5,457 nucleotides of DNA from NCBI GenBank assembly GCA_018712465.1, contig DVGY01000140.1, positions 1-5,457 on the forward strand. Reading direction: 5' to 3'. The notes beneath the pieces are model-generated. The model searched no databases. It saw only the letters and a list, made by a program, of their open reading frames with translations, and was not told the origin of the DNA. This stretch comes from Candidatus Egerieicola pullicola. GTDB taxonomy: Bacteria; Bacillota; Clostridia; Oscillospirales; Ruminococcaceae. Positions 1 through 5,457 of this stretch are shown piece after piece. The number at the start of each line of letters is the position of its first letter. Positions within the stretch are counted from its first letter, which is position 1. A program made the translations under genes and the position numbers.

Positions 1-1731
1 TCCCACGTTTACCGAGCAGTTTACCGTCTGCTGCGGTGCATTGCCGCTGCTGACCTCCAAAGTAATCGTGGTGCCTTCCGCCACACGAGCCCCTTCTTCG
101 TAGTTTTGACTGATGACTTCTCCGGCGGGACGGGTGCTGTCCACCTCAGTAAAGGAAGCGGACAGGTCAAAGTTGCGCAGCTCCTGTTCCGCCTGAGAAC
201 GAGTCATACCCACCACTCTGGGCACGGTGGTCAAAGTAGAGAGATTCCGGGAACCGGTGGAGAGATAGATGGTGACGGTGCTGCCCTTTTTGGCTTCCTC
301 GTTGCCGGCAGGGCTGGTACTGATGACCTGGCCGGCGGGAACAGTGTCGTCCGACTGCTGCACCACCGTAGGAACAAAGCCGGCATTGGTCAGTTCCTGC
401 TCTGCCTGTTCCTGAGTTTTACCGTCCACATCCGGTACGGTATACATCCGCAGCCCGCTGCTGACCACCACTCGCACTACCGATCCTTGGCGCACCGAGG
501 TATTGGCCCGGGGTTCCTGGGAGATGATGATTCCTTCGTCGTACTCATCGCTGGGTTCCGTAGAAGAAATTTCCAGCTCCACCTGATCGTAGGCAGGGTT
601 GTCCAGCACTTCATTGTAGTTTTGGCCCACCAAATTGTAAAGCCGGAAGGATCCCGGAGGCTGATTTAAGGCAGTAAAGAAGATAATCAGCGCCACAATG
701 GCCACCAGCACACAAGCGCCGGTTACCGCCAGCAGAATCTGCATGGAGGTGCTCATTCGCTTCTTCTTTTTGCCGTCCTTGGTTTTACCTTTGTCCTTTT
801 TGCCCTTCTTTTTCTTGCCCTCTTCTTCCCCGTCGGGATTGGGAGCGTCGAAATACCGGGTGGTACCTTCGTCGGTGAAGTACTTATATTCAAAGAGCAC
901 GCTGGGATTGCGCTTGAATTCGTCGATGTCCCGCAGCATTTCGGAAGCGGATTGGTAACGCAGATCCGGGTCCTTTTTCATAGCCCGCATGACGATCTCT
1001 TCCAGTCCTTCCGGAATGTCCGGATTCAATTCCCGGGGACGCTTGGCTTCCGCTTGCATCTGTTTTAAGGCAATGGCCACCGGGCTTTCTCCGTCAAAGG
1101 GTAGCTGTCCGGTGAGCAGCTCATACATCACAATGCCCACAGAATAGATGTCGCTGCGCTCGTCCGCCACTTCTCCTCTGGCCTGTTCCGGAGAAATGTA
1201 GTGCACCGAACCAATGGCCTTCTCCGAAATGGTCCGGCCGTTTTCCCGGGCAAACCGGGCAATACCAAAGTCCATCACCTTGACGGTGCCGTCCTGAAGC
1301 AGCATGACGTTTTGGGGCTTGACGTCCCGATGGACGATGCCGTTGTCGTGGGCGTGCTGCAATGCCCGAAGGATCTGAACGGTGAAGTGCACCGTTTCCT
1401 TCCAGCCCACCTTACCCTGCTGCTGGATGTATTCCTTTAAGGTGATGCCGGGGACGTATTCCATGACGATAAACTGTACCCGTTCCCCAAAGCTTACGTC
1501 GTAGATCTTTACAATGTTGGGGTGGCTGAGCAGCGCAATGGCTTTGCTTTCATTGCGGAACCTGCGTTTGAAATCCTCGTTGGTCAGATATTCCTCTTTG
1601 AGGATCTTCACCGCAACCTTCCGGCCGGTGGTGATGTCGTTGGCCAGATAGACATCCGCCATACCGCCGATGCCGATCAGTTCCAGAATCTCATACCGTC
1701 CGTCCAGCCGCTTTCCAAGGTATTGATTCAC
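1..1731 (-). CDS. prkC: PASTA-domain serine/threonine protein kinase, PrkC/StkP family (3' end cut by the window edge)
   Basis: Membrane Hanks-type kinase that phosphorylates Ser/Thr on target proteins and senses peptidoglycan or muropeptides outside the cell (family knowledge). Visible in order: glycine-rich loop GIGGMADVY (about 20-28), catalytic lysine in VAVKIL (K42), HRDVKPQN (134-141, D136), DFG (154-156), an activation loop with T167 and S169 as candidate autophosphorylation sites, and SVHYISPEQARG (175-186). A lysine-rich juxtamembrane stretch (about 306-325) precedes one membrane span (about 332-352). Three PASTA repeats follow (about 361-427, 430-493, 501-563), then the start of a tail (NAPQQTVNCSVNVG) that runs off the window. 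The start is the GTG at 1729-1731: AGGAGG lies 7 bases upstream, the frame has a TGA five codons upstream, and the protein begins at the expected MNQYLGKRLDGRYEI. The usual length is about 600-700 residues, so perhaps 20-120 are missing. It follows the cognate phosphatase gene. Confidence 0.97.
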   Translation of the reverse strand, partial: MNQYLGKRLDGRYEILELIGIGGMADVYLANDITTGRKVAVKILKEEYLTNEDFKRRFRNESKAIALLSHPNIVKIYDVSFGERVQFIVMEYVPGITLKEYIQQQGKVGWKETVHFTVQILRALQHAHDNGIVHRDVKPQNVMLLQDGTVKVMDFGIARFARENGRTISEKAIGSVHYISPEQARGEVADERSDIYSVGIVMYELLTGQLPFDGESPVAIALKQMQAEAKRPRELNPDIPEGLEEIVMRAMKKDPDLRYQSASEMLRDIDEFKRNPSVLFEYKYFTDEGTTRYFDAPNPDGEEEGKKKKGKKDKGKTKDGKKKKRMSTSMQILLAVTGACVLVAIVALIIFFTALNQPPGSFRLYNLVGQNYNEVLDNPAYDQVELEISSTEPSDEYDEGIIISQEPRANTSVRQGSVVRVVVSSGLRMYTVPDVDGKTQEQAEQELTNAGFVPTVVQQSDDTVPAGQVISTSPAGNEEAKKGSTVTIYLSTGSRNLSTLTTVPRVVGMTRSQAEQELRNFDLSASFTEVDSTRPAGEVISQNYEEGARVAEGTTITLEVSSGNAPQQTVNCSVNVG

Positions 1732-1763
1732 TAAAAGCCCTCCTCAGACTGTTTTTTCCTCAT
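1731..1763 (-). other. Possible 10-codon micro-ORF between phosphatase and kinase genes (MRKKQSEEGF)
   Basis: In the 41-base gap, an ATG (1761-1763) opens a 10-codon frame that ends in a TAG at 1731-1733. The last base of this TAG is the first base of the kinase GTG (TAGTG). It is in the same frame as the phosphatase and lies 3 codons after its TAA. A weak AGGA sits 4 bases before the ATG, and the kinase Shine-Dalgarno lies inside the micro-ORF. It may be a translational-coupling element, the eroded C-terminus of a once longer phosphatase, or chance. At this length the frame alone is weak evidence of coding. Confidence 0.2.
1739..1745 (-). promoter_or_regulatory. Ribosome binding site of the PASTA kinase gene
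   Basis: The minus strand reads GAGGAGG, then GCTTTTA, then GTG. This near-perfect Shine-Dalgarno site with a 7-base spacer fixes the GTG at 1731 as the kinase start. It is needed because no ATG is available at the N-terminus. Confidence 0.9.
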
Positions 1764-1772
1764 GGTATCCTG

Positions 1773-2498
1773 TTAGCAGAGATACACGGCGGTGATATTG
1801 TCAAAGCCGCCGTTTTGGTTGGCCTGGTCCACCAGCGCTTCGCAAACCTGGTTGGGTGGGGTAGAGAGGAGGATTTCCTCCATCTCGGCTTGATCGCAAA
1901 GACCGCTCAACCCATCGCTGCAAAGCAGGATGCTGCCGCTGCCGATGTCCCCTAGGCAAACAAAGTCGATGTCTACCTTGCTGGCCACCCCCACCGCACG
2001 GGTAATCATGTGTTTCTGGGGATGGTCCTTGGCCTGTTCTTGGGTGATCTTGCCCTGCTCCACCAAACTCTGCACCAGGGAATGGTCTTTGGTGATTTGA
2101 CTGAGTTCTCCCGCCTTAAAGCGGTAGGCCCGGCTGTCCCCCACATGGACTACATAGCCCTTTCCATCCAGCACGGCGGCCACCACAGCGGTGGTGCCCA
2201 TGCCCAGATATTCCGGCTGCTGGAGGGAACGGCGGTAGATGGCTTCATTGGCCCGGCTCACCGCTTGAACCAGCACCGCCTTCACCTGTTCATCAGTAAG
2301 CTCTGGGGTGAGGTGATCGTGGAGAATTTCATAAATGGTCTGGGCTGCGATAGCGCTGGCCACCTGTCCCCCGTTTTCTCCCCCCATGCCGTCGCAGACC
2401 AGGCCGAAACACACCCGTTCGTTGAGGATGGAGTAGGCGAATTCGTCCTGATTGGAAGAGCGGTGACGGCCAATGTCCGTCTTTCCATAAATCATCAT
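1773..2498 (-). CDS. prpC: PP2C-family (PPM) serine/threonine protein phosphatase, PrpC/Stp type
   Basis: Cytoplasmic metal-dependent phosphatase that removes phosphate from PrkC and its substrates (family knowledge). The PPM motifs are complete in 241 residues: TDIGRHRSSNQDEF (7-20, metal ligand D18), VCDGMGGENGG (35-44, D36/G37), GMGTT (99-103), HVGDSRAYR (118-126, D121, matching the third-metal aspartate of bacterial Stp enzymes), TKDHS (136-140), the flap-like LVEQGKIT (145-152), ITRAVG (165-170), LLCSDGLSG (191-199, D195) and GGFDNITAV (230-238, D233/N234). All expected metal ligands are present, so it should be active. There is no signal peptide or membrane span. The length is normal for the family (about 240-255). 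The start is ATG at 2496-2498; a second ATG follows directly and cannot be excluded. It lies 18 bases after rlmN and 41 bases before the kinase gene, the usual phosphatase-kinase order of Firmicutes. Confidence 0.97.
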   Translation of the reverse strand: MMIYGKTDIGRHRSSNQDEFAYSILNERVCFGLVCDGMGGENGGQVASAIAAQTIYEILHDHLTPELTDEQVKAVLVQAVSRANEAIYRRSLQQPEYLGMGTTAVVAAVLDGKGYVVHVGDSRAYRFKAGELSQITKDHSLVQSLVEQGKITQEQAKDHPQKHMITRAVGVASKVDIDFVCLGDIGSGSILLCSDGLSGLCDQAEMEEILLSTPPNQVCEALVDQANQNGGFDNITAVYLC

Positions 2499-2502
2499 GG
2501 AT

Positions 2503-2512
2503 CTTCCTTCCT
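2503..2512 (-). promoter_or_regulatory. Purine-repeat ribosome binding site of the PP2C phosphatase gene
   Basis: The 18-base rlmN-phosphatase gap reads GGGAAGGAAGGAAGATCC on the minus strand. The repeated GGAA units offer several overlapping Shine-Dalgarno registers: AGGAAGG 7 bases from the ATG, or AGGAAG 4 bases from it. The gap is too short for a promoter or terminator, which supports cotranscription. Confidence 0.75.
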
Positions 2513-2516
2513 TCCC

Positions 2517-3548
2517 TTAGGAGTTTTCCCGCCGCAGTTGTCCGCAGGCGGCTGCTATATCACTGCCCAAGGTGCGGCGCACCGTGGCATTGATTCCATG
2601 TTCCATCAAAAGGGATTGAAATTGCCGCACCCTTCCCGGCAAAGCGGGCTGAAATCCCGCTTCTTTGACGTAGTTTACCGGAATCAGATTCACGTGGCAA
2701 AGCTGCCCCTTTAAAAGTTTGGCCAGCTTTTTGGCCTGTTCCGGGGAATCGTTTTCCCCAGCGATAAGTGCGTATTCAAAGCTGATCCGCCGGGAGGTGA
2801 GCTGAGTGTACTCCTTGCAGGCGGCCAGCAGCTCTTCAATAGGATAGCGCAGGTTCACCGGCATAATCCGGCTGCGGGTCTCGTTGTCGGCAGCGTGAAG
2901 GCTCACCGAAAGGGTCAGTCCCAGTTTTTCCTGGGCCAACTGTTTGATCCTGGGCACCAGGCCGCAGGTGGACAAGCTGATATTGCGCATACTCAAGTTC
3001 TGTCCTTTGGGATGATGGAGCAAGGCGAGGAATTTCAACACGGTGTCGTAATTATCCAGCGGTTCCCCAATACCCATAAGCACCAGATGCCCCACCTTTA
3101 CTCCCCGGTCAGCTTGCGTGCGGTAGACCTGCTCCAACATCTCTCCGGGAGTAAGGTTTCGCACAAATCCCGCCTTGGTGGAAGCGCAGAAAGCACAGCC
3201 CATTTTGCAGCCCACCTGGCAGGAAACGCAGAGGCTGTAGCCGTATTCGTACTTCATCAACACCGTCTCCACCGACTCCCCATCCGGCAGGCGGTAGAGA
3301 TACTTCACCGTTTCATCCAGCTTGCTTTCCAGCCGCCGGACAATGGCGAGGGTGGTGAGGGTGCAGGTTTCTTCCAGCTTCTGCCGCAGAGCTTTGCTGA
3401 GATTGGTCATTTCCTGGAAGGAAGCAACTCCTTTTTGATGGACCCAGTCAAAGAGCTGCCCTGCCCGGAATTTGGGTTCCCCCAGTTCTTGGCAAAGAGC
3501 GGTCATTTCCTCCAGATCCATGGAGCGCAGATCCCGTTTTTCTTCCAC
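2517..3548 (-). CDS. rlmN: Dual-specificity 23S rRNA A2503 / tRNA A37 C2-methyltransferase RlmN (radical SAM)
   Basis: Radical-SAM enzyme that methylates C2 of A2503 in 23S rRNA and A37 in some tRNAs, affecting the peptidyl-transferase centre and fidelity (family knowledge). Numbered from the GTG start (343 residues, normal length): an N-terminal helical domain with LGEPKFRAGQLFDWVHQKG (about 22-40), ESVETVLM (91-98), the 4Fe-4S motif CKMGCAFC (114-121; C114, C118, C121), the SAM motif GIGEP (159-163), SLSTCGLVPRI (191-201), LSVSLHAADN (213-222), NLIPVN (287-292) and the C-terminal methyl-carrying cysteine C335 in SDIAAACGQL. I chose the GTG at 3546-3548 because AAGGAG lies 8 bases upstream. 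The frame is open back to a TTG at 3570-3572 touching the rsmB stop, but the extra residues WKEGEKA are simply the translated Shine-Dalgarno region. A Cfr-type A2503 C8-methyltransferase is related, but chromosomal context and sequence style favour RlmN. Confidence 0.96.
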   Translation of the reverse strand: MEEKRDLRSMDLEEMTALCQELGEPKFRAGQLFDWVHQKGVASFQEMTNLSKALRQKLEETCTLTTLAIVRRLESKLDETVKYLYRLPDGESVETVLMKYEYGYSLCVSCQVGCKMGCAFCASTKAGFVRNLTPGEMLEQVYRTQADRGVKVGHLVLMGIGEPLDNYDTVLKFLALLHHPKGQNLSMRNISLSTCGLVPRIKQLAQEKLGLTLSVSLHAADNETRSRIMPVNLRYPIEELLAACKEYTQLTSRRISFEYALIAGENDSPEQAKKLAKLLKGQLCHVNLIPVNYVKEAGFQPALPGRVRQFQSLLMEHGINATVRRTLGSDIAAACGQLRRENS

Positions 3549-3556
3549 TGCTTTTT

Positions 3557-3565
3557 CTCCTTCCT
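3557..3565 (-). promoter_or_regulatory. Ribosome binding site that decides the rlmN start
   Basis: The minus strand reads AGGAAGGAG, then AAAAAGCA, then GTG. The 8-base spacer suits initiation at the GTG (3548). The site lies inside the longer frame that would begin at TTG 3572, which argues against that TTG. Confidence 0.85.
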
Positions 3566-3572
3566 TCCACAA

Positions 3573-4877
3573 TTATGTTCGCACCATTCGAGCGATAAAA
3601 AATCCGTCCCCATCTCCCCGATGGGGGAAGATGGTGAGCATATGCCCTTCCAGCAGCCCCAGCTCTCCCAAATCTTCCGGCAAAGGAAGGGGAGCAAATT
3701 CCGGGTGGGACTGCAAAAACCAGTTCACGTTGTCCTGATTTTCCTGCTTGGACAGAGTACAGGTGGAGTAGATCAAGATTCCTCCCGGCTTTACATACCG
3801 GCTGTTGACCGCAAGCAGTTCCCGTTGAAGCTTGGCCAACGCTGTTCCGTCTTCCGGGGGATGCTGCCGGATTTCCGGTTTGCGCCGCAGCACCCCGTAT
3901 CCGGAACAAGGCAGGTCGCAGAGTACACCGTCTGCCAAAGGCCGGTGCGAATCCCATTGAGAAGCGTCCCACTGGGCGGGATGCACCGAATGCAGTCCCA
4001 ACCGCGCGGCATTCTTTTCAATTAGCTCCACCTTTTGGGGATAGAGATCAAAGCTCAGGACTTCTCCCTGATCCTTCATCTCCAAAGCCAAAGCGCAGCT
4101 TTTGCCTCCCGGCGCAGCACAGATGTCATAGATCCGCTGCCCCGGCTTCGCCTCCATCAAGGAAGCGCAAAGCTGACTGGAACTATCCTGGACATAAAAC
4201 CAGCCTTCCTCAAACCCCGGCAGCTGTTCCACCCCGCCGGTACGGGAGAGCAGCAGCCCGTCTTTCACCCAACGGCAAGGAGCGGCTTTCACTCCCTGTT
4301 CCTCAAAAGCTTGCACCAAAGCAGAGGCAGAAATTTTCTGGGTATTGACCCGCACCGTGACAGGAGGGCGATCCAGTCCTGCCTGCATCAATTCCAAGGC
4401 AGTATTCTTGCCGTAATCCGCCTTCCACTGCCGGTACAGCCATTCCGGGCAGGAATAAGCCTGCCATGGGGGCATCTTTTCCGGGTGAAACGGCTTCCCT
4501 TCCCGCAAAAACCGCCGCAGCACCCCATTGACCAGCCCCTTGGCGGAAAACACCCTGGCGGGGACGCAGAGCTGCACCGATTCATTCACCGCCGCTGCAT
4601 CCGGCACACTGTCCAAAAACAAAATCTGGTACATTCCCATTCGCAGGATGGTGCGCACCGGAGGGTCAATCTTTTTTCCCTTCAAATAAGGGGCAAGTAG
4701 GGCATCCAAGGTAATCTGCCGTTCCAGCACCCCATAAAACAGGGCGCTGACAAAACCCGGATTACCGGTAAATCCCGGCTGGCGCAGGGCGTGGTTTAAC
4801 GCTAAGTTGGAATAGCTTTTGCGGGTGCGCACCTGTTCCAACAACTGGAACACCAATTTGCGCTGAGGGTCTGCCAT
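3573..4877 (-). CDS. rsmB: 16S rRNA (cytosine-967-C5)-methyltransferase RsmB
   Basis: SAM-dependent enzyme that makes m5C967 in 16S rRNA of the small ribosomal subunit (family knowledge). The 434 residues match the usual length. Residues 1 to about 135 are the NusB-like RNA-binding domain (LVFQLLEQVRTRKSYSN, FVSALFYGVLERQITLDALL, ILRMGMYQILFLDSVPDAAAVNESV). A linker and Rossmann methyltransferase domain follow: FYVQDSSSQL (227-236), SAM motif I DICAAPGGKS (251-260), acidic strand end LSFDLYPQKVELI (274-286), motif IV CDLPCSGYGVLRRKPEIR (320-337, with C324, which helps product release) and motif VI IYSTCTLSKQEN (369-380, with C373, the expected nucleophile). The C-terminus HRGDGDGFFIARM (419-431) is typical. 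Both cysteines are intact. The motif IV spelling DLPCSGYG differs slightly from the common DVPCSGLG. The start is ATG with AAGGAAG 7 bases upstream, 15 bases after the metallopeptidase gene. Confidence 0.97.
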   Translation of the reverse strand: MADPQRKLVFQLLEQVRTRKSYSNLALNHALRQPGFTGNPGFVSALFYGVLERQITLDALLAPYLKGKKIDPPVRTILRMGMYQILFLDSVPDAAAVNESVQLCVPARVFSAKGLVNGVLRRFLREGKPFHPEKMPPWQAYSCPEWLYRQWKADYGKNTALELMQAGLDRPPVTVRVNTQKISASALVQAFEEQGVKAAPCRWVKDGLLLSRTGGVEQLPGFEEGWFYVQDSSSQLCASLMEAKPGQRIYDICAAPGGKSCALALEMKDQGEVLSFDLYPQKVELIEKNAARLGLHSVHPAQWDASQWDSHRPLADGVLCDLPCSGYGVLRRKPEIRQHPPEDGTALAKLQRELLAVNSRYVKPGGILIYSTCTLSKQENQDNVNWFLQSHPEFAPLPLPEDLGELGLLEGHMLTIFPHRGDGDGFFIARMVRT

Positions 4878-4884
4878 GGTTTCA

Positions 4885-4891
4885 CTTCCTT
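4885..4891 (-). promoter_or_regulatory. Ribosome binding site of rsmB
   Basis: The 15-base metallopeptidase-rsmB gap contains AAGGAAG on the minus strand, followed by TGAAACC and ATG (7-base spacer). The gap is too short for a terminator or promoter. Confidence 0.8.
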
Positions 4892-4892
4892 T

Positions 4893-5457
4893 TTATCTGC
4901 GACGGTTATTGGCCAAAGCCAGCAGCCGCAGCAGGTTTGCAATGCTCACCAACAGTGCCGCCACATAGGTCAACGCCGCTGCCGTCAGCATCTTTTTCGC
5001 TCCCTTGAGTTCTTCTCCTTCTGACAGCATTTGGTTGTCTTTCAGGATATCCAAAGCCCGGTAGGAGGCGTTAAACTCCACCGGCAGGGTGATGAGCTGA
5101 AACACCACCACGATCACGAACAACAAAATCCCGGCATTCACCAGCCAAGGCATTCCGGCCACCAACCCGATCAAGGCGATGGGCCAGCTGAAAGCAGAGC
5201 CAATGTTGGTAATGGGCACCATGGCTTTGCGAATCTTTAACGGAACATAACCGTGCTGGTATTGGATTGCATGGCCGCATTCATGGGCCGCCACCCCAAT
5301 GGCCGCCACCGAGGGAGAGTTATACACCGCCTGACTCAGGCGCACCACCTCTTTGGTGGGGTCAAAATGGTCGGTTAAGGAACCGGGAACGCACTCGATC
5401 CGCACATGCTGCAACCCGTTGCTGTCCAAAATCTGCCGGGCCACCAGATAACCGGTA
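4893..5457 (-). CDS. YugP-family (DUF/Peptidase_Mep2-like) membrane zinc metallopeptidase, 5' end cut by the window edge
   Basis: C-terminal 187 residues of a putative membrane-bound neutral zinc metallopeptidase of the YugP type; substrates are not known. The first visible residues are TGYLVARQILDSNGL, which in this family lie some tens of residues in, so the start is beyond the right edge. The GTG at 5442-5444 is only an internal valine codon. Visible features are LTDHFDP and VVRLSQAVY, the zinc-binding HECGH (bases 5271-5285) in GVAAHECGHAIQ, and LPVEFNASYRALDIL, whose glutamate (EFNAS) is the likely third zinc ligand. Three hydrophobic segments are likely membrane-embedded (about bases 5150-5213, 5085-5147 and 4911-4991), and the tail is basic (NNRRR). 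The gene is the first seen in the operon, 15 bases before rsmB. Family members are often found next to fmt/rsmB in Clostridia (knowledge); whether the peptidase has a translation-linked or envelope role is open. Confidence 0.92.
   Translation of the reverse strand, partial: TGYLVARQILDSNGLQHVRIECVPGSLTDHFDPTKEVVRLSQAVYNSPSVAAIGVAAHECGHAIQYQHGYVPLKIRKAMVPITNIGSAFSWPIALIGLVAGMPWLVNAGILLFVIVVVFQLITLPVEFNASYRALDILKDNQMLSEGEELKGAKKMLTAAALTYVAALLVSIANLLRLLALANNRRR

Noticed and set aside
361..400. Repeated DNA encoding QAEQEL in PASTA 2 (about 375-413) and PASTA 3 (about 170-200)
   Set aside because: Similarity is at the protein-repeat level within tandem PASTA domains. The bases differ at several codon positions, so it is not a separate DNA repeat.
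106..669. 187-codon plus-strand open frame opposite the PASTA region
   Set aside because: The minus strand codes for three consecutive PASTA repeats here. The plus-strand product is low-complexity His/Gly/Arg-rich and has no family resemblance.
752..822. A-rich lysine codon runs as a possible programmed frameshift site
   Set aside because: On the minus strand the runs are read as AAG/AAA codons without a canonical X_XXY_YYZ slippery heptamer in frame. The kinase reading frame continues cleanly through the membrane span and PASTA repeats.
1732..1772. Promoter or terminator in the phosphatase-kinase gap
   Set aside because: Only 41 bases. I see no hairpin followed by T-run and no convincing -35/-10 pair. 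The A-run on the minus strand is part of lysine-like codons before the Shine-Dalgarno.
2010..2714. 234-codon plus-strand open frame antisense to the phosphatase and rlmN 3' end
   Set aside because: Same mirrored composition, no recognisable motif. The opposite strand carries a complete set of PP2C motifs.
3448..3972. 174-codon minus-strand frame within the rsmB 3' half and rlmN start
   Set aside because: Alternative frame inside rsmB; Arg/Gly/Ala-rich shadow with no motif.
2895..4025. 376-codon open frame on the plus strand, antisense to rlmN and rsmB
   Set aside because: It overlaps two clear enzymes. The product is rich in His, Gln, Pro and Phe without any domain, as expected from a frame mirrored on real codons, and it crosses the rlmN-rsmB junction.

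Overview
The window is a stretch of bacterial chromosome in which all five recognisable genes lie on the minus strand, head to tail, with gaps of 15, 24, 18 and 41 bases. It reads from the right edge to the left edge as one apparent operon: a YugP-type membrane zinc metallopeptidase (5' end cut off), rsmB, rlmN, a PP2C-type phosphatase (prpC/stp family), and a PASTA-domain serine/threonine kinase (prkC/stkP family, 3' end cut off). The PASTA kinase, the strong purine-rich Shine-Dalgarno sites, the GTG starts and the gene order point to a Gram-positive Firmicute. The protein sequences feel like class Clostridia, possibly Oscillospirales/Ruminococcaceae. That rank is an inference from gene order and sequence style, not a search result.

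Layout in transcription order. 5457-4893: C-terminal 187 residues of the metallopeptidase, with HECGH. 4877-3573: RsmB, the 16S rRNA m5C967 methyltransferase. 3548-2517: RlmN, the radical-SAM 23S rRNA A2503 / tRNA A37 methyltransferase; its best start is a GTG, downstream of the longest possible frame. 2498-1773: the complete PP2C phosphatase. 1731-1: the kinase, which starts with GTG and stays open to the left edge (577 codons, kinase domain, one membrane span, three PASTA repeats). I see no RNA gene, mobile element, CRISPR array, internal promoter or terminator. There is no gene-free stretch longer than 41 bases.

How the genes work together: PrkC and PrpC are an antagonistic kinase/phosphatase pair. 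The kinase senses the cell-wall state through its extracellular PASTA repeats and acts on cytoplasmic targets, and the phosphatase resets them. RsmB and RlmN tune the ribosome. In many Firmicutes this block sits between def/fmt upstream and rsgA/rpe downstream, so the genes just outside the window are probably of those kinds (inference). I found no previously undescribed system here. The least ordinary detail is the 41-base phosphatase-kinase junction: the phosphatase frame stays open for 13 codons past its stop and ends in a TAG that overlaps the kinase GTG start (TAGTG).
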